Assembly: GCF_034931125.1 (NCBI RefSeq)
Contig: NZ_JAYGHM010000038.1
Span: forward strand, 8,876 to 72,875
Direction of reading: 5' to 3'
From: Rivularia sp034931125
GTDB lineage: Bacteria > Cyanobacteriota > Cyanobacteriia > Cyanobacteriales > Nostocaceae
DNA length: 64,000 bases
This document shows positions 37,179 to 46,434 of the stretch, in pieces. The translations under genes were made by a program, and so were the position numbers. A model generated the notes under the pieces. That model was not told the DNA's origin. It searched no databases and saw only the letters and a program-made list of their open reading frames with translations. Every line of letters starts with the position of its first letter. Position 1 is the stretch's first letter.

Positions 37179-38738
37179 ATGACTGTAGATGAATTATTAG
37201 AAAAATACCAGAAGGGATGTACGGATTTTAGAAATATTCAACTTCCTGAAGCTAATTTATGTGGAGTAAAACTTAGTGGTGTGGATTTTAGCCATGCTAA
37301 TTTAAGCGTTGTAAATCTTAGCGGAGCTTATCTGACTAAGGCTAATTTGAGCTGCGCGAAACTTAATGTCGCAAGGCTTAGTGGCGCTCATCTTGAAGGT
37401 GCTAATCTGACTGAAGCGAGTTTGAATGTGGCTAATTTGATTCGAGCTAATTTGAGTCATGCTCAATTGGTGAGAGCTTCTTTAATCCAAAGTGAATTAA
37501 TTCGCGCTGATTTCAGTCGTGCTAATTTACTAGAAGCAAATTTGAGCAATGCCGATTTACGCGAAGCTACTTTACGTCATGCTGTTTTACGCAATGCTAA
37601 TTTGAATCAAGCTTGTCTTAGAGGTGCATCTTTGGTAGCAGCTAATCTGGAACGAGCTACTTTGAATACTGCCGATTTGGTTCGTGCCGATCTAAGCGGT
37701 GCTAATTTACGTGAAGCCGAACTTCGTCAGGTGAATATGTTTCGCGCTAACCTTAGCGGTGCTAATCTCAGCGATGCGAATCTTCGGTGGGCGGATTTGA
37801 GGGGTGCTAATCTTTCTTGGGCTGATTTGAGTGGTGCAAAATTAAGCGGTGCAAATTTGGCTGGAGCCGATTTGAGTAATGCTAATTTGACTAATACCAG
37901 TTTCGTACACGCCGATCTAACTGAAGCAAAATTAATTCAAGCTGAATGGGTAGGTGCCGATCTAACTGGAGCAACTCTAACCGGAGCAAAACTTTATGCA
38001 ACTTCTCGATTTGGTTTGAAAACTGAAGCCATGATTTGTGAATGGGTAGACTTGAGTCAACTTGGCGATCGCTCTATTATTCATCACTTAAATGCAGAAG
38101 ATTCGGGAGAATTTTTCAACGAAACTCCACCTACTGTTCGGATTATTATCGATAGACCTTTAGACCCAGAAGCAAATTTTGCTTTAGCGGGTGCGTATTT
38201 TCAAATTACTAAAAAATATCTGGGCTTAAAACAACCCCCCAGTATGGAAATTGGTCGTCGTCGTACCGTTTTCACTTTCCGTGCAGATAGTGACGAAAGT
38301 TTATTTCCGATTGCTTACATGGCAGTTCTACCTTTTAAAGATGCTGCTGCGACTCAAAAAAATATCTATCTGGCGATAGAAATGATTGCTAGTCAAGATA
38401 AGAATGGGCAGTTAATTACTATTCAACAGATGCAGCAATTAAATAATTTATTAGAACAAGCAAAAGCAAATGCAAATTCTATTAAAGATGCGACAAAAAT
38501 TTTAGAAATTGCCGCAAGATTAAACTTTTTTCAAGCTCCTACTCAAACTATTTTAACTAATACTAGTGCCAAGAACTTAACTATTCATGATAGTCCGCAT
38601 TTTGGTAAAAGATTAATTGACCATCCTCAAATTGAAGCCGATTTATACGAAGATGAACTGAGCGAACTTTCTAAATCTAGACAACCATCAATAAACGCGA
38701 TCGCAGATTTCTTTAAAGGTTTTCACTATCTTAGTTAA
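37179..38738 (+). CDS. Large pentapeptide-repeat protein with conserved C-terminal domain
   Basis: A 519-residue protein. Residues about 20-275 are some fifty pentapeptides (ANLSG, ADLRG, ANLSD), predicting a long quadrilateral beta-helix. A non-repetitive domain follows: ICEWVDLSQLGDRSIIHHL, VRIIIDRPLDPEANFALAG and IGRRRTVFTFRADSDESLFP. I do not recognise a named family for it, though this arrangement recurs in cyanobacterial pentapeptide proteins. No signal peptide. The function is unknown; the beta-helix suggests a structural or binding role. Confidence 0.85.
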   Translation: MTVDELLEKYQKGCTDFRNIQLPEANLCGVKLSGVDFSHANLSVVNLSGAYLTKANLSCAKLNVARLSGAHLEGANLTEASLNVANLIRANLSHAQLVRASLIQSELIRADFSRANLLEANLSNADLREATLRHAVLRNANLNQACLRGASLVAANLERATLNTADLVRADLSGANLREAELRQVNMFRANLSGANLSDANLRWADLRGANLSWADLSGAKLSGANLAGADLSNANLTNTSFVHADLTEAKLIQAEWVGADLTGATLTGAKLYATSRFGLKTEAMICEWVDLSQLGDRSIIHHLNAEDSGEFFNETPPTVRIIIDRPLDPEANFALAGAYFQITKKYLGLKQPPSMEIGRRRTVFTFRADSDESLFPIAYMAVLPFKDAAATQKNIYLAIEMIASQDKNGQLITIQQMQQLNNLLEQAKANANSIKDATKILEIAARLNFFQAPTQTILTNTSAKNLTIHDSPHFGKRLIDHPQIEADLYEDELSELSKSRQPSINAIADFFKGFHYLS

Positions 38739-39155
38739 TTTGTAAGTTGGTAATTGGTAATTGGTAATTGGTAATTGGTAGTTGGTAGTTGGTAGTTGGT
38801 AGTTGGTAGTTGCTACTTGGGCAATGACCTAAAGGCATAGATATGTCAAAAAAATTAACTTAAATCTTTTATACTTTATAGTAATGTTTTGTTCTTATAA
38901 TTGTTTAATTTGTAATTAAGAACACCTATAACTAAGGTTCCAATACTGTTTCTGAGAGTTAATAAGCCCCATATTATGAAAAATTTGTTTTTTTCAAAAC
39001 CTTAAATAATTTATAACTAAACTAGATTTATTAAAAAAATCTAACAAAATCTAAAAAAAGGAATACCCAATGCCTAAATAATACATACTGCGCTATGTTT
39101 AGTCCAAACCACAATTTTATTCATTCAAGAAAAGGCGCATGAAGGAGCAAAAAGT
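38739..39155. repeat. Tandem repeats and leader region
   Basis: 38746-38815 is an array of TTGGTAA/TTGGTAG units. The following 300 bp are AT-rich with no frame. GAAGGAG at 39141-39147 is a strong ribosome-binding site for the next gene. Confidence 0.7.
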
Positions 39156-39737
39156 ATGTTTAACAAAATGATGGGTCGTACCAGATATGTAGTTTGTCGT
39201 ATCATGTTACACCTAAGCGGTTCGGAAGTTGCACCTATTTTGGGAGTATTAAATCGTAGCGCTAGAGAAGCAATTGATGCTGAAGGTGATATAGAGGTGA
39301 TGGGGGAACAGTTAGTTGCAATCTGCGAAACTCTATTGCAATACGATGAATATTGGATGTCCGCAGCCAATGAAGGTGATGTATTTTGGGAAGAAGGAGA
39401 AGCGGGAGACTACGTTCAAGAATTATTTACCGACTCCGCACAACGTTACTTGAGCGAACCACCGGAAAACTATTCTGATGCCGATGCATCTTTTTCCGTT
39501 CCCGTAACGCGCAATGTAGTTGTGATGATTACAGTGGCTTATGAAGGAGAAGTTGCGGAATTAGAAGATGATTTGTCAAATATTGCCGCGCTTCAAGAAG
39601 CTTTGAAAGCTTTAATTAATTTACATTACAAACATAAAATACGAGCGGTTCAGGTACATTTCTCGCCAGCACAATTAGGTGATGAACTGACTAACGACCA
39701 ATTATTACAGCATTATCCAGACTTAATTCCTTTGTAA
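39156..39737 (+). CDS. DUF1517 family protein
   Basis: A 193-residue soluble acidic protein. The body with PVTRNVVVMITVAYEGEV, LSNIAALQEALKALINLH and RAVQVHFSPAQLGDEL matches the DUF1517 domain of cyanobacteria and plastids. It lacks the N-terminal membrane part found in longer relatives. The start is well supported by GAAGGAG nine bases upstream. The function is unknown. Confidence 0.85.
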   Translation: MFNKMMGRTRYVVCRIMLHLSGSEVAPILGVLNRSAREAIDAEGDIEVMGEQLVAICETLLQYDEYWMSAANEGDVFWEEGEAGDYVQELFTDSAQRYLSEPPENYSDADASFSVPVTRNVVVMITVAYEGEVAELEDDLSNIAALQEALKALINLHYKHKIRAVQVHFSPAQLGDELTNDQLLQHYPDLIPL

Positions 39738-39825
39738 TTTTTTTAACTGGATTATATAAAAAGACGGTTCTCCGTACTCAAGTCAATAAAGAAGTTGTTA
39801 AGCTCAAAGGTAGAATAAAAGTTAT

Positions 39826-40761
39826 ATGGACATGACAATTTTGCGTAAGTTAACAGCTGTTTTTTTAGCATTTAGTTTGTGCTTTACAACAGTTGCTTGT
39901 GGTGGTGTTAGTCAAAATAACCAAAGCATCCCCCAAGCCAAAAATGTAAATCAAACTCCGATTAACACTAAAATTAGTGATGGCGAATATCCCGTACAGC
40001 AAGCTAGTTACAACGATGCTGATGGAGAATATACGCTATTTTTACTAAATAGTCCTAAGCCCACTTTTAAAACTGATAAGCTGCAAATGGCGCGGCTTAC
40101 AGATGAACAAATTAAGGAAGGTAAAGCTAGCTACTTAAAAGTAGAAAACGGACAGCCTGCACTTTATTTAACACCAGATTTTAAGATCGAATACACTCAA
40201 AACGTTACCGAAACAAAAACCGATCCCCAAACCGGACAAGAGCGAACAGTTGTAGTTCAGCGAAATAACGGTTTTTGGTCGCCCTTTGCAGGTGCGCTTG
40301 CTGGTCAAGCGATCGGTAGTTTATTATTTAGACCCCAATATTACGTACCACCTGCATATCAGCCGGGAAGGTCTGTGTACACTGGTTTTGGTGGGTATGG
40401 TAACAGCTATGATGTTGCAGTTGATAGATATCGTCAACGGTATAATGAACCACCAGCAGCAGTCAGAAACCGTACCACTTTCCGCACTACAGGAAACATT
40501 AGAAGAACAAGTCCTAGCACTTCAACCCTGAGACGTACAACCCCTGGGACTTCAACTTTGAGGCGTACAACCCCTAGTACAAATACTGGCAACAGTCGTG
40601 CTACTGGTTCCGGTTTTGGCAGCAGCACTTTAAAACAATCCGGTAAATCTGGGTCTGTAAGAAAGAATCCATCCAACAGTAGTTTCGGTAGCGGAACTCG
40701 TTCTCGTTCTTCGAGAAGCCGCAGTGGTAGCGGTTTTGGTAGCGGACGCAGAAGACGGTAA
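39826..40761 (+). CDS. Putative lipoprotein with Ser/Arg-rich low-complexity tail
   Basis: A 311-residue protein. The signal peptide MDMTILRKLTAVFLAFSL leads to a probable lipobox ending TTVAC, with Cys25 as lipid site. The middle (about 50-190) is a conserved domain of no known function (GEYPVQQASYNDADGEYTLF, NNGFWSPFAGALAGQAIG). The last 90 residues are biased: direct repeats STLRRTTPGT / STLRRTTPST, then GSGFGS and RSRSSRSRSGS. The tail is strongly basic and likely disordered, perhaps for binding a polyanion. ATG at 39832 is an alternative start. Confidence 0.7.
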   Translation: MDMTILRKLTAVFLAFSLCFTTVACGGVSQNNQSIPQAKNVNQTPINTKISDGEYPVQQASYNDADGEYTLFLLNSPKPTFKTDKLQMARLTDEQIKEGKASYLKVENGQPALYLTPDFKIEYTQNVTETKTDPQTGQERTVVVQRNNGFWSPFAGALAGQAIGSLLFRPQYYVPPAYQPGRSVYTGFGGYGNSYDVAVDRYRQRYNEPPAAVRNRTTFRTTGNIRRTSPSTSTLRRTTPGTSTLRRTTPSTNTGNSRATGSGFGSSTLKQSGKSGSVRKNPSNSSFGSGTRSRSSRSRSGSGFGSGRRRR

Positions 40762-40763
40762 GG

Positions 40764-40955
40764 GGATTTTGGATTTTAGATTACCCTGCGGGAAGACGCT
40801 TTCGCGTCAATGGATTTTGGATTGGGGGTGAGGAGTTAGTACCACCGGAGTTAAGAACACCGGAGTTATTAATCAGTGTCATCCATTTAATCAGTGTTCG
40901 GAGTGAGGAGTTAATAAGAATTATCTTCCCCCCATCTCCCCATCCCCTCTCCCCA
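40764..40955. repeat. Intergenic repeats
   Basis: Contains GGATTTTGGATT...CCCTGCGGGAAGACGCTTTCGCGTC, an inverted copy of the sequence at about 54240-54302, and the ACCACCGGAGTT segment shared with 36977. Ends with CTCCCC-type tandem repeats. No gene. Confidence 0.7.
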
Positions 40956-42011
40956 TCAAGCTACAGCTACAGCTTGTTCCCAACGTCCGACGGCTTTACC
41001 AATGACTGCTAATTCCTGCATTAAACGGTCAAAACGCTGTGGTGTGAGGGATTGGGGTCCATCTGATAACGCTTTCGCGGGGTTGGGATGAACTTCTATC
41101 ATTAAGGAATCACACCCTGCTGCGATCGCAGCCATTGACATTGAAGGAACAAATTCTGATAAACCCGTACCGTGGGAAGGATCGATCGCGATCGGTAAAT
41201 GGGTTAGCTGTCGCAACACGGGTATTACTGATAAGTCCAAGGTATTGCGAGTGTACTGACGGTCAAAGGAACGAATGCCGCGTTCGCACAAAATTACGTT
41301 AGAATTTCCCGAAGCAAGTACGTATTCAGCAGCCATTAACCATTCTTCAATAGTCGCCGAAATTCCACGCTTGAGAAAAACGGGTTTCGGTTGCGCTCCT
41401 ACTTTTTTGAGCAATGAGAAATTCTGCATATTTCTCGCACCAACTTGAACAATATCCGCAACTTCCACAATTTTGTCCAAGTCAGCAGCATCCATGACTT
41501 CGGTAATAATTCCCAACCCGCTAACTTCTCTTGCTTTTGCTAATAATTCTAAAGCGCTTTCACCATGTCCTTGAAAAGCATAAGGTGAAGTCCGGGGTTT
41601 GTAAGCACCACCACGCAGAAACTTCGCTCCAGCAGCTTTGACGCGCTGCGCGGTTTCTACAATCATTTCCTCATTTTCTACCGAACAAGGACCCGCGATT
41701 ACTACTAAAGGATAATTTTCGCCAAATGTCACTTCACCATCGGGAGTGTTAACTATAATTCCTGAAGCTTCACCGTGCCGAAACTGACGACTAGCACGTT
41801 TGTAAGGCTTTTCTACCCGCAATACTTGCTCAATCCAAGGACTCACTTCTTGAATTTGCAATGGATCTAAACTTGCTGTTTCTCCGACTAAACCAATTAC
41901 TACTTTGTGTTGACCAACTATTTTTTCTGGAGTCAGTCCCCAGCTAATCATTTCTTCATTAATGCGTTTGATTTCCGCTTCTGGAGAACCGACTTTCATT
42001 ACTACAATCAT
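40956..42011 (-). CDS. 3-deoxy-7-phosphoheptulonate (DAHP) synthase, single-domain plus regulatory N-terminus
   Basis: A 351-residue enzyme condensing phosphoenolpyruvate and erythrose-4-phosphate, the first step to chorismate and aromatic amino acids. An N-terminal ferredoxin-like regulatory domain (about 1-70, IVVMKVGSPEAEIKRINEE) precedes the TIM barrel with GPCSVE, FLRGGAYKPRTSPYAFQG, VGARNMQNF, KRG and DPSHGTG. This places it in the type I-beta group, like the Thermotoga enzyme. Feedback control by Tyr or Phe through the N-domain is likely but not shown. Same strand as, and downstream of, hppD. Confidence 0.95.
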   Translation of the reverse strand: MIVVMKVGSPEAEIKRINEEMISWGLTPEKIVGQHKVVIGLVGETASLDPLQIQEVSPWIEQVLRVEKPYKRASRQFRHGEASGIIVNTPDGEVTFGENYPLVVIAGPCSVENEEMIVETAQRVKAAGAKFLRGGAYKPRTSPYAFQGHGESALELLAKAREVSGLGIITEVMDAADLDKIVEVADIVQVGARNMQNFSLLKKVGAQPKPVFLKRGISATIEEWLMAAEYVLASGNSNVILCERGIRSFDRQYTRNTLDLSVIPVLRQLTHLPIAIDPSHGTGLSEFVPSMSMAAIAAGCDSLMIEVHPNPAKALSDGPQSLTPQRFDRLMQELAVIGKAVGRWEQAVAVA

Positions 42012-42125
42012 TTTTAATTTCCCGAACTTATGTTAAATTGCTTCCTACTGTACTCGTAGATGTAGATATAAATTTGTCTACGAGTGTATATAGTTATCTA
42101 TTTAAATGCTAGCTTAGGATAAACT

Positions 42126-43226
42126 CTATTGTTTATTCACTTTTTCTTCTCCTATTTCTAAACTTCCACGTTTAATTTGTTCAAGTTCCATTGCTTCAAA
42201 TAAAGCACGAAAGTTACCTTCTCCGAAACCTTGAGCGGACTTTCTACGCTCGATAAATTCAAAGAAAAAGGTTGGTTGAGAAAAAATTGGCTGGGTAAAA
42301 ATTTGTAAAAGTAATGCATTGGGAAAATCTTCCTTCCAATCTACCAAAATTTCTTGTTCGGCGATCGCAATTAGTTCATTTGATTTAACAGGTAAATTTG
42401 CTCGCTGCTGTAACTGAGAATAGTAGCTTTTAAAAATGGGCAGAAAAGACAAACCACGAGCGCGGAATTGAGCGATGCGATCAATAATATCGTTGGTTTG
42501 TAAAGCAATATGTTGAATTCCTGCTCCTCGGTTAATGTTGAGAAATTCCTGAATTTGGGAATTAGGAGTTGCAGGTTCGTTAATTGCTAATTGCACCTCC
42601 CCATCAGGAGAAACCATTACTTGACTGTGCAATGCAGAATGTTCGGTTTGAATATTAAACTTCTGTCGCTGTCGAAAACCGAGAATATTTTCATACCAAC
42701 TAACAGCAGCCTGTAAATCACCCACCGCTACATTTAAAACTAGGTGATCTATTGCTTGAATGGAAGATGTAGAGGAATATTTTTGTGTATTTCTTGATTG
42801 TTTTTCCAATAAAGTATGGGTGAGTCCTCCCCAAGCAATAATTTGAGCTTGGTTACTGTAAGTTTCATCAATTTGTTTATCTTTTTGAAACTTTACAAGG
42901 GGCTGTTGCACAAATTTTACACCGTAAGCTGTTACCAGCGTTATTATCGCTGACAAATTTTCCACTTCAAAAGCAACATCTACTACTCCGGGTGGATGTT
43001 GACGGAGATATTCAGTAACCGGGCTAGTGGATGATAATGCTGAGGACAGCATAAAGCAAACTGAGCCGCTTTTAACTACTTCCGTGCGGGTATGAGTGAT
43101 GTCTCCTCTACCTGGTGGGAAGCTGGGGGTATCAGCATCATCTAATTCAAAATCAAGATGATGTACAAACCAATCACGCCAAATTATGGCATCTTCAACA
43201 TAGAAGTGAACGTAAGCAATTCTCAT
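42126..43226 (-). CDS. hppD: 4-hydroxyphenylpyruvate dioxygenase
   Basis: A 366-residue non-heme iron enzyme converting 4-hydroxyphenylpyruvate to homogentisate, the head group of tocopherol (and of plastoquinone in plants). The two-domain vicinal-oxygen-chelate fold and the iron ligands are complete: His161 (IDHLVLN), His239 (GIQHIALQTND) and Glu323 (FFEFIERR). The C-terminal gate GFGEGNFRALFEAMELEQ is also present. In cyanobacteria it feeds tocopherol synthesis. TyrA and a phytol kinase homologue in the window act in the same pathway, though not adjacent. Confidence 0.95.
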   Translation of the reverse strand: MRIAYVHFYVEDAIIWRDWFVHHLDFELDDADTPSFPPGRGDITHTRTEVVKSGSVCFMLSSALSSTSPVTEYLRQHPPGVVDVAFEVENLSAIITLVTAYGVKFVQQPLVKFQKDKQIDETYSNQAQIIAWGGLTHTLLEKQSRNTQKYSSTSSIQAIDHLVLNVAVGDLQAAVSWYENILGFRQRQKFNIQTEHSALHSQVMVSPDGEVQLAINEPATPNSQIQEFLNINRGAGIQHIALQTNDIIDRIAQFRARGLSFLPIFKSYYSQLQQRANLPVKSNELIAIAEQEILVDWKEDFPNALLLQIFTQPIFSQPTFFFEFIERRKSAQGFGEGNFRALFEAMELEQIKRGSLEIGEEKVNKQ

Positions 43227-43806
43227 TTTGATTTAAGCAAGAGGCAATAACAGCTGATCTATCTGTAAATTCTGCCTTTTTTGCCAGATTTTCAAGTCAC
43301 TCCTAAGCAGTAGATAGTTGTTTTTCAGTTAAATTTTCTTAGAAAATGGGACAAGGGGATGGGGGGATGGGGGGATGGGGGGAAGATAATTCTTATTAAC
43401 TCCGGTGGTACTAACTCCTAACCCCCAATCCAAAATCTAAAACTTGTGCTGATGCTTCGGCTTACCTCGACTTCGCTCGGTACAAGTCGCTCAGCACTAA
43501 ACTTGCCGAAGTATCTAAAATCCTAACTCCTAACTCCTAACTCCTAACTCCTAACTCCTAACNNNNNNNNNNNNNNNNNNNNNNNNNNNNNNNNNNNNNN
43601 NNNNNNNNNNNNNNNNNNNNNNNNNNNNNNNNNNNNNNNNNNNNNNNNNNNNNNNNNNNNNNNNNNNNNNNNNNNNNNNNNNNNNNNNNNNNNNNNNNNN
43701 NNNNNNNNNNNNNNNNNNNNNNNNNNNNNNNNNNNNNNNNNNNNNNNNNNNNNNNNNNNNNNNNNNNNNNNNNNNNNNNNNNNNNNNNNNNNNNNNNNNN
43801 TAACTC
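43227..43806. repeat. Tandem repeats around a 238-base gap
   Basis: Left of the gap: GGGGATGG units, a TACAAGTCGCTCAGCACTAAACTT segment, and CTCCTAACTC tandem units running into N at 43563. Right of it: TAACTCCTAATTCC. The gap (43563-43800) is probably more of the array. The array lies upstream of hppD and directly after the end of the NYN gene. Confidence 0.8.
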
Positions 43807-45279
43807 CTAATTCCTAACTCTAAGAGCTACTTGCCATATATTACCTGTTTTCTTGAGTTCGACAAAGTTACACGACTGTAAGAAATTAACAAAGTTACGG
43901 GTCAGGCTTAATTCTTTGAGGATTTTAGTTATTCCTTTACCATACTGTTTGTTAAATCTTTCGCCTACAGTGTGGATCGGAATATAATTATTCGGGGTTG
44001 TACCTACCAATTGAGTAATAATTCTAACTATTGCTTGTTCTAAACTCGATTTATTCTCAAAGGTCAATATTTGATGGTCTGGGTTTTCGTCAGTGGGCAT
44101 CTTGAACAAAGTAATATAAACTTCTGGATGCTCGGATATTTGATGAATCACAAATTCTGGTTTGTTGATAAAAATATTTTTGACATTTTTACCAGGAAGG
44201 TGATGAGATACTACTTTATTAACACTAAAGCTATACTTTTCTTTAAATATTTTACAGATTTGAGAGAGTTTTACCCATTGATTTGATGTCTGAGCAACTT
44301 GTTGTGTAACTATATCTTTAATCTGAGATAAAAGTTGTTCTATGGAAGGGAAAATCGTATGCGTTTGGGTTTCATTGGTTTTACTATTAAATACAGTTAA
44401 ATTGCTTTCTTTTTGACTAACTTGATAAACGGTTAATCCTTTTTGTTGCAGATGGTTACATAAATTAGTCATCACCGTATCTGATGAACATACCAAAACT
44501 TCTTTTACTTTCGGGTAATGTTGGTCAATTGTTGAACCAAAAGCAATCATTTTTCCGTCGGCATTATCTTTACCACGAGGAACATGAATTAAGTCGTAAC
44601 CACGTTGATGAAATTCGATGTCCTTTTTACCCATACTTTGCCAGTTTGCAAAAGCAGTTTTAATTTGAATATCGTGATGACAAACTGTTGTTAAAAACTG
44701 TTCTGTTTCAGGAGTAATTTGAATGTTTTCTGCGTCTAAAAGTAATACTGCTATTCCCGTTTGCTGTTGATTATCAGGAGTATCAGTAACTTGTTTAGTA
44801 GTTAAATTTATATCTTGTTGATTCTCCGAAATTTTTAACTCATTTGTCGGGGGTAACGATTCAATCGGTGTATTAATATCTTGCTGGTTTGGAGATTGTT
44901 CTTCTTCAGAGGTTGTTTGAATATTAGATTTTTTTTGATGATCGGAAGTTTTCGACTCGGAAAGATTCGGATTAAACTGGCGTATTTTTTCTTGTAATTT
45001 GATTAAAACAGGTGTGTTCGTCGCTGAGGGTACCAGTAAAGCTTTAATAAAAACTTCCATTCTAGCAATCAAGGATTCCCAATCATCAGCGCTACCAATT
45101 GCCTCAATTAACTTTGTTTTTAAACGTGATTGATTGCTATTATCAACCCAAGATATACTTTTGTACTTATCGAGCAGTAGTTCTGGTTGCTGTTGCTGAA
45201 TATAAATAACTGCTTGGCAAACATAGGAGCCAATTTTATTCAACAATGCTGTAGGGTATTTAGTCAGCGTAACAGTCAT
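43807..45279 (-). CDS. NYN (PIN-like) ribonuclease-type domain fused to two OST-HTH/LOTUS domains
   Basis: A 490-residue protein. Residues 1-105 are a helical N-domain of unknown type, and 106-173 a Gln/Asp/Ser-rich linker. The NYN domain (about 175-310) has acidic residues at Asp182 (LLLDAEN), Asp238/Asp241 (GKDNADGK) and Asp267 (VCSSDTV), fitting a metal-dependent nuclease pocket. Two C-terminal domains (about 315-395 and 412-487) read like OST-HTH/LOTUS folds: WVKLSQICKIFKEKYSFSV and NYIPIHTVGERFNKQYGKG. It is predicted to bind and cut RNA. Its target is unknown. Confidence 0.82.
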   Translation of the reverse strand: MTVTLTKYPTALLNKIGSYVCQAVIYIQQQQPELLLDKYKSISWVDNSNQSRLKTKLIEAIGSADDWESLIARMEVFIKALLVPSATNTPVLIKLQEKIRQFNPNLSESKTSDHQKKSNIQTTSEEEQSPNQQDINTPIESLPPTNELKISENQQDINLTTKQVTDTPDNQQQTGIAVLLLDAENIQITPETEQFLTTVCHHDIQIKTAFANWQSMGKKDIEFHQRGYDLIHVPRGKDNADGKMIAFGSTIDQHYPKVKEVLVCSSDTVMTNLCNHLQQKGLTVYQVSQKESNLTVFNSKTNETQTHTIFPSIEQLLSQIKDIVTQQVAQTSNQWVKLSQICKIFKEKYSFSVNKVVSHHLPGKNVKNIFINKPEFVIHQISEHPEVYITLFKMPTDENPDHQILTFENKSSLEQAIVRIITQLVGTTPNNYIPIHTVGERFNKQYGKGITKILKELSLTRNFVNFLQSCNFVELKKTGNIWQVALRVRN

Positions 45280-45477
45280 AGCTCGTTTAAGTACAGTAGA
45301 TAGGACATCCTAGCTGATACCATTTTTAAAATGGTACACATCCTTTTATATCTAGTAAATATTTTATCTGATAACCGTGAAATTGCTTAAGCCAAGAAAT
45401 TGAAGAAAAATTATAAGATAATAGGGAACCGTGACTCTGACAATATTAATAATTTGTGTTGCAATCGCGATCGTATT

Positions 45478-46200
45478 TTAGATTGATGGAGAGATAGGAA
45501 CACCGAAGGGAATAATGTTTTTGTCATCAAATCGAGCGGATAAAAATTTGTCGTTAATTAGTTTTTGATAAGTCTCCAAGTTGTTGTTCCAGTTCTGAAG
45601 TATTCTATGCAAATCTCGTATTCTTTCTTCTTGGTTGTTACCGGCAATATCGTAGTTAAAGTTGCCAGAAAATAATACTGCTGGAAGAGAGTTTTCTGCT
45701 AATTTTAGCAATCCTTCATTAATAGTTAAATTCAGTTGAGAATCTTCTAAGGTGTAGGCTAATTGAATTGCAGCTTTTACAGGTGTTTTACCAAATTCTC
45801 GCCATTCTCCCGAAGCTAACAGATTTTTCAATAAATAGTTAGCAGCACCATTTGATTCTGTAAAAGTGACAAAACCTTTAGGATTAATTCCTACAGCTTG
45901 ATATTCTACATTCGGTAGCTTTTCTATATATTTTATCGCTAATTGAGCAATAATTGCTTCTTGGATATCTTTTTTGTCAACAGCTTCGGCAAAAACTATC
46001 CGGTTCGGTTGTACGACAATTGCAATTCCATTTTGAAACACCAGCTGCGTCAAATTTTTTGTATACACTGGAGGACGTGCTAGTTCCCAATCGGATGAGA
46101 TAATGTTGCTGTATTTCAAAAAATCAAGGTTCACAACACTGGGATTCAATTTAGCTGTAATCGCGATCGCTAATTCCTGAATTTGTACAGTTTTGTTCAT
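45478..46200 (-). CDS. Conserved protein of unknown function
   Basis: A 240-residue soluble protein (MNKTVQIQELAIAITAKLNPS). It has an alpha/beta pattern with no recognised motif. Notable segments are GIAIVVQPNRIVFAEAVDKKDIQ and YQAVGINPKGFVTF. The C-terminus ends PFGVPISPSI. Roughly 200 bp separate it from the downstream NYN-LOTUS gene on the same strand, so co-transcription is possible. Annotated relatives I can think of are hypothetical cyanobacterial proteins; no role is claimed. Confidence 0.6.
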   Translation of the reverse strand: MNKTVQIQELAIAITAKLNPSVVNLDFLKYSNIISSDWELARPPVYTKNLTQLVFQNGIAIVVQPNRIVFAEAVDKKDIQEAIIAQLAIKYIEKLPNVEYQAVGINPKGFVTFTESNGAANYLLKNLLASGEWREFGKTPVKAAIQLAYTLEDSQLNLTINEGLLKLAENSLPAVLFSGNFNYDIAGNNQEERIRDLHRILQNWNNNLETYQKLINDKFLSARFDDKNIIPFGVPISPSI

Positions 46201-46370
46201 ATTTTTGAGTTTATATTTCTAAAATAATCATGCTTGCCGATTTATTATCAGTATTTATATGCAAGCAGTTTTATATTAAAGGTAAAAATAAGATTATTGT
46301 GTTGGCAAGAATACTTATCCGGTTTTATATCTCTATCAGGAATAGGAACGGTCATTTGAGCAGAAAAGGT

Positions 46371-46396
46371 ACCCTCCCCAGATTAGCGAGGAGGGT
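46371..46396 (-). terminator. Candidate transcription terminator downstream of the vWA-DUF4114 gene
   Basis: ACCCTCC (46371-46377) and GGAGGGT (46390-46396) form a 7-bp stem with a 12-base loop. On the minus strand the stem is followed by ACCTTTTCT. It lies 38 bases past the stop of the gene at 46435. Confidence 0.6.
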
Positions 46397-46434
46397 TATG
46401 GATACAGTTTTATTAGGAGATCGAAATTAAACGG

